This document shows positions 5,987 to 8,249 of a stretch of DNA of 8,249 bases, one piece after another. The DNA comes from Spirochaetaceae bacterium. Its GTDB lineage: Bacteria > Spirochaetota > Spirochaetia > JABEVK01. Made by a program: the position numbers and the translations under genes. The DNA lies in NCBI GenBank assembly GCA_023265735.1, contig JAHFSN010000065.1:1-8249 (forward strand), given 5' to 3'. Under the pieces are notes generated by a model, which saw nothing but the letters and a program-made list of their open reading frames with translations, ran no database searches and was not told the DNA's origin. Numbering within the stretch: the first letter of the stretch is position 1; every line of letters starts with the position of its first letter.

Positions 5987-7159
5987 ATGGCCGAAGAAAA
6001 GCGCAAGAAGATCCTGGAACTCCCGATGAAGATCATTTTCAACGAAGACGGGATCAACTTCTTCATCAAAAGCAATAAGAAACTGAGCAAGTTCAAGCTG
6101 GCCGACGAGGCGGAGCAGTACGGAATCTTCTTCGATTCCTTCTCTCCCGCGTCGGTGCAGAAGATGCTTCTCATCAACTACATTTCGTACATGGAAATCA
6201 GTCGGCCGGAGTTTATGTCCAAGCGGCAGGACGTCATGGATCTGTCCAAACTGATCACCTACGGAAGCCTCTACCGCCGGTTCGACGAGATTGTTTTCTC
6301 CAAGGTGATCGACTCAGAAGTGGTGCGCAAATGGAACCGGGCCAACCCTTCCAGCATCATTGACCGCAAGACGGCCCTGGCCGATACGGTCCTGCAGCAA
6401 TCGATGGAGAAGAATAAATCGGTCATCACGGGCATCAAGCAAGAAGTGCTGCGGTCCCTGGTGGGAGAAGTCCAGTCCAACGACGCCCTCCTCCCCGAGG
6501 AAAAGAACATTCAGCTCTTCCTGGCCGAAAAGTTCCTTTCCATCCTCCGGGCCTTCACCTGGTTCATCCTGGTGAAATTCAAGGACAGCGATGATCTGGT
6601 CCTCCTGATGACCGACATCGAGGCCATCCTCAAAGAATTCATGGTCAAGTCCAAGATCGCCGAATACCTGGCGCTGATGACCATGGAACTGGCCATCATG
6701 GCCGAGAACTCCAACCTGCAGAACTTCTCCAAGACCCGCTACAAGGGCACCCTCGACCCCATGGCCGTCATGTACGACCCGGAAATGCGGAAGATGATCG
6801 TCGAAGAGATGCGGGTCCGCAACCAGAACGTCTTCCTGTCGTGGAAGGTCGGGGGAGAAACCAGCCGCAGCGTGAACAGCCGCGAGCGGCTCCAGGTGAA
6901 GATCTTCAACAAGGAGACGGGCTTCTCCGACCTCAAGAAGAGCGTGGACGACACGAAGAACCTCAACATCAAGCAGCGGTCGCTCCTGGATTTCTACAAG
7001 GAAGGGCCCGACGACAACGGCGGGAATGCCGAATTGGGTCTGTACTATCTGAGCTACCTTTCCGAGGAGTGTCAGAAGGTCGGGGTCCATTTCGAGTCCT
7101 TGGTGAACCAGATCCGCGAGACGAACCTGACCGTCATTACCCTCAACCTTCTGTTCTAG
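5987..7159 (+). CDS. Conserved-looking protein of unknown function, 390 residues
   Basis: I do not recognise this family. The product is soluble, charged and mostly helical by eye, with many Lys, Glu and Met. It has no signal peptide; the segment 177-197 (LFLAEKFLSILRAFTWFILV) is hydrophobic but bounded by charges and more likely a core helix than a membrane span. Clean codon use, a strong ribosome site (GAGGGGCGGGA just before the ATG) and a nine-base gap after the nitroreductase stop support a real, cotranscribed gene. The C-terminal half has weak features of a GHKL/histidine-kinase-type ATPase fold: MELAIMAENSN (233-243) could be an N-box helix, DDNGGNAELGLYYL (342-355) a G-box and helix, and LTVITLNLLF (381-390) the closing beta strand. 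The N-box Asn and the G1 Asp are not convincing, so ATP binding is doubtful. The last 17 bases overlap the end of the gene on the other strand. My unverified impression is that it is a spirochaete-type conserved protein. Confidence 0.8.
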   Translation: MAEEKRKKILELPMKIIFNEDGINFFIKSNKKLSKFKLADEAEQYGIFFDSFSPASVQKMLLINYISYMEISRPEFMSKRQDVMDLSKLITYGSLYRRFDEIVFSKVIDSEVVRKWNRANPSSIIDRKTALADTVLQQSMEKNKSVITGIKQEVLRSLVGEVQSNDALLPEEKNIQLFLAEKFLSILRAFTWFILVKFKDSDDLVLLMTDIEAILKEFMVKSKIAEYLALMTMELAIMAENSNLQNFSKTRYKGTLDPMAVMYDPEMRKMIVEEMRVRNQNVFLSWKVGGETSRSVNSRERLQVKIFNKETGFSDLKKSVDDTKNLNIKQRSLLDFYKEGPDDNGGNAELGLYYLSYLSEECQKVGVHFESLVNQIRETNLTVITLNLLF

Positions 7160-7763
7160 GAGCGTTGCTCGGGTTGTCCGCTGACCAAAGACCCCGGGGA
7201 CCCAACCAGGCGTCCAGGGGCCGGTCATGGTCCTCCATCGGCACCGATTCTACCCATTGAACCTGAAAGCCCACCCCCAGCGCAAAAATTTCCCGTCCGT
7301 GGGCGGCCAGCCATCGGTCGTAGTACCCGGCTCCCCGTCCCAATCGGGCCACCCCGGCGGGGGACCCCGAGAAGCCCAGGCCGGGGACGAGGGCCAGCGT
7401 AGGGGGCCCGGGCGTCCAGGCGGTTGCAGTGGCCAGAGGTTCCCTTAGTCCCAAGGACTTGGCCTCCCAAGGCCCGTCCAGTGAGGCAACATACCGGAAA
7501 CTCAACGATCGGCCGGGGCCGGTCCGGGCCAAAGCCACCCCCTGGCCCTGTTCGAGCCACCAGCGGAGGAAGGGCACCAGGTTGGGTTCCCCGGCGAAGG
7601 GGAGGGTAGCAAGCACCACCGAGAACCGTTGGAAAGCAAAGCGTTTCAGATGGGCTACGAGGGCCTCCGACCCTCGTTCTCGGGCCGTGTCTGTCAGCAA
7701 GGCCAGCTCATCCGCGATCCACTTTCGGAGAAGAGCTTTCTGGTCGGACGGCGAGGGGGTCAT
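7143..7763 (-). CDS. 5-formyltetrahydrofolate cyclo-ligase (5,10-methenyl-THF synthetase)
   Basis: The 206-residue product fits the family that converts 5-formyltetrahydrofolate to 5,10-methenyltetrahydrofolate using ATP, recycling a stable folate form in the cytoplasm. Visible landmarks are the N-terminal Lys9 in a KALLRKW helix (ATP contact in the family), LPFAGEPN (54-61, cf. F-x-x-E substrate contact), VPGLGFS (126-132), the diagnostic LGRGAGYYDRWL (141-152; family RLGxGxGYYDR) and VPMEDHDRPLD (174-184, cf. the family E-x-H-D near the C-terminus). Length is normal (180-210). The ATG at 7763-7761 has no clear Shine-Dalgarno. A CATAAT hexamer 9-14 bases upstream could give a nearly leaderless message. 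Its 3' end crosses the stop of the convergent 390-residue gene. The homologue is called ygfA in E. coli and yqgN in Bacillus. The family call is secure. Confidence 0.92.
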   Translation of the reverse strand: MTPSPSDQKALLRKWIADELALLTDTARERGSEALVAHLKRFAFQRFSVVLATLPFAGEPNLVPFLRWWLEQGQGVALARTGPGRSLSFRYVASLDGPWEAKSLGLREPLATATAWTPGPPTLALVPGLGFSGSPAGVARLGRGAGYYDRWLAAHGREIFALGVGFQVQWVESVPMEDHDRPLDAWLGPRGLWSADNPSNAPRTEG

Positions 7764-7766
7764 GGG

Positions 7767-7805
7767 CCCATATTATGGGACAACAGTGGAGTTTGTCCCG
7801 GGACA
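7767..7805. promoter_or_regulatory. Nested palindromes between two divergent genes
   Basis: Three overlapping perfect inverted repeats lie in 39 bases: CCCATA-T-TATGGG (7767-7779), GGGACAA-N9-TTGTCCC (7777-7783 with 7793-7799), and the continuous 12-base palindrome TGTCCCGGGACA (7794-7805). The half-site GGGACA or its complement therefore occurs three times. The block sits between the starts of the cyclo-ligase gene (7763, minus) and the Hpt-like gene (7832, plus). The first palindrome contains TATTAT on plus and CATAAT on minus, either of which could be a -10. An operator array or a shared bidirectional promoter is likely; the binding protein is unknown. Confidence 0.5.
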
Positions 7806-7831
7806 CGACGACAATAGTGTGGGGGGAAACG

Positions 7832-8179
7832 ATGGAGCCCGCGTTCTCGCTGGATTACTACGACCATATTTTCGGGGAACGAGGTGAGGAATTCTGGGAG
7901 CTGGTCCAGGCCGTCCGGGACGAATTGGAGCGGTACCCCGAGGAATTGGCCCGGGCTGCGGGTTCCCGGGACCTCCAGGCCCTCTCTCGGCTCCGGCACG
8001 CCCACAGGCCGATGATGATCAACCTTAGCCTCGAGGACTTGAGGACCCTGGAGACCAACGTGGACGGAGCAATTCGCACCGGGGCCCCGTCCGAACAATT
8101 GAGCCTTCTTGTCGAGGAGTTCGAGCACCGGGCGCGGACCGTGGTTCAGGACCTGGATGGGCTGATTCCAGGCCCTTGA
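7832..8179 (+). CDS. Small stand-alone protein resembling a histidine phosphotransfer (Hpt) domain
   Basis: The 115-residue protein is all-helical by eye, soluble and acidic. The stretch LRHAHRPMMINLSLEDLRTLE (54-74) resembles the Hpt active helix, in which a His is followed by K-P or L-K-G and then a Gly-x-x-x-Leu turn. His56 aligns best when Pro60 and Ser66 are matched to the H-x-x-x-P and Gly positions of Hpt proteins; His58 aligns with the AHxLKG form. The usual Lys and Gly are missing (Pro60/Met61 and Ser66), so phosphotransfer is not assured. Hpt domains are about 100-120 residues, which fits. The start is the ATG at 7832, because GGGGGGA (7821-7827) lies just upstream; the longer frame from 7775 begins inside the palindrome block and is rejected. 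It lies 6 bases from the stop of the next, convergent gene. It could instead be an unrelated helical protein. Confidence 0.65.
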   Translation: MEPAFSLDYYDHIFGERGEEFWELVQAVRDELERYPEELARAAGSRDLQALSRLRHAHRPMMINLSLEDLRTLETNVDGAIRTGAPSEQLSLLVEEFEHRARTVVQDLDGLIPGP

Positions 8180-8185
8180 GGGGGT

Positions 8186-8249
8186 CTATTTGAGGGCGAT
8201 CTCGAGTCGTCCCAGGGCTTCGATCACCTTTTCGCGATGATTGAAGGCG
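8186..8249 (-). CDS. C-terminal end of an unidentified protein (5' part outside window)
   Basis: Reading leftward from the right edge, 20 codons end in TAG at 8188-8186. The visible tail AFNHREKVIEALGRLE followed by IALK is an amphipathic helix. A final R-x-AF...E-x-x-x-EAL-x-RL helix is common at the C-terminus of class I/II aminotransferases, but 20 residues are far too few to call a family. Only six bases separate its stop from that of the Hpt-like gene, and no hairpin-plus-T-run terminator lies between them. Confidence 0.55.
   Translation of the reverse strand, partial: AFNHREKVIEALGRLEIALK

Noticed and set aside
6314..7228. 304-codon open frame on minus opposite the 390-residue gene
   Set aside because: It is rich in His, Asp, Val and Gly in the pattern of a reverse-strand shadow. 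The plus frame has a good ribosome site and coherent helices.
7775..7831. 19-residue N-terminal extension of the Hpt-like gene
   Set aside because: It begins inside the palindrome block without a ribosome site, while the ATG at 7832 has GGGGGGA at the right distance.
8165..8195. CCCTTGAGGG as a terminator between the convergent genes at the right end
   Set aside because: A four-base stem with a two-base loop cannot form a stable hairpin, and no T run follows.

Overview
The window is GC-rich bacterial DNA: about 70% GC in the dinB gene, but only 40-50% in the one long non-coding gap at 690-1066. It holds seven complete genes and two genes cut by the window edges. An outer-membrane FadL-type porin with a classical signal peptide shows that the organism is diderm. 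No gene fixes the phylum. My impression, which cannot be verified from this window, is a GC-rich spirochaete or an acidobacterium-like lineage, because the 390-residue orphan reads like a conserved lineage-specific protein. I see no insertion sequence, phage gene, tRNA, rRNA or CRISPR array.

Layout, left to right. (1) 1-689, minus: N-terminal part of a FadL/OmpP1-type outer-membrane protein, with a strong ribosome binding site and a palindrome in its leader. (2) 690-1066: a 377-base gap of lower GC with a pair of inverted 17-base repeats. (3) 1067-5419, minus: a three-gene unit. In transcription order it encodes a large membrane protein with a degenerate M28 peptidase-like domain, DNA polymerase IV (dinB, joined by an ATGA overlap), and a ferritin-like/VIT1 fusion of the MbfA type after a 40-base gap. 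(4) 5420-5464: a very compact divergent promoter region with two opposed sigma-70-like promoters. (5) 5465-7159, plus: a nitroreductase and, 9 bases on, the unrecognised 390-residue protein. (6) 7143-7763, minus: 5-formyltetrahydrofolate cyclo-ligase, whose 3' end overlaps that of the orphan gene by 17 bases. (7) 7764-7831: a short divergent control region packed with palindromes. (8) 7832-8179, plus: a small stand-alone protein resembling a histidine phosphotransfer (Hpt) domain. (9) 8186-8249, minus: the last 20 codons of another gene.

How the genes might work together is mostly inference. The minus-strand unit pairs an iron or manganese exporter that carries a di-iron domain with a lesion-bypass polymerase. 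A flavin nitroreductase is read from the same 45-base divergent control region. Together this suggests a loose redox/iron/DNA-damage theme. The two plus-strand proteins of uncertain role are a possible degenerate GHKL-like ATPase fold (390 residues) and the Hpt-like protein. They hint at a signalling element, but this rests on weak motif resemblance. No large, clearly new multi-gene system is visible. The best candidates for undescribed biology are the degenerate-peptidase membrane protein, the 390-residue orphan and the palindrome clusters in the two divergent promoter regions.
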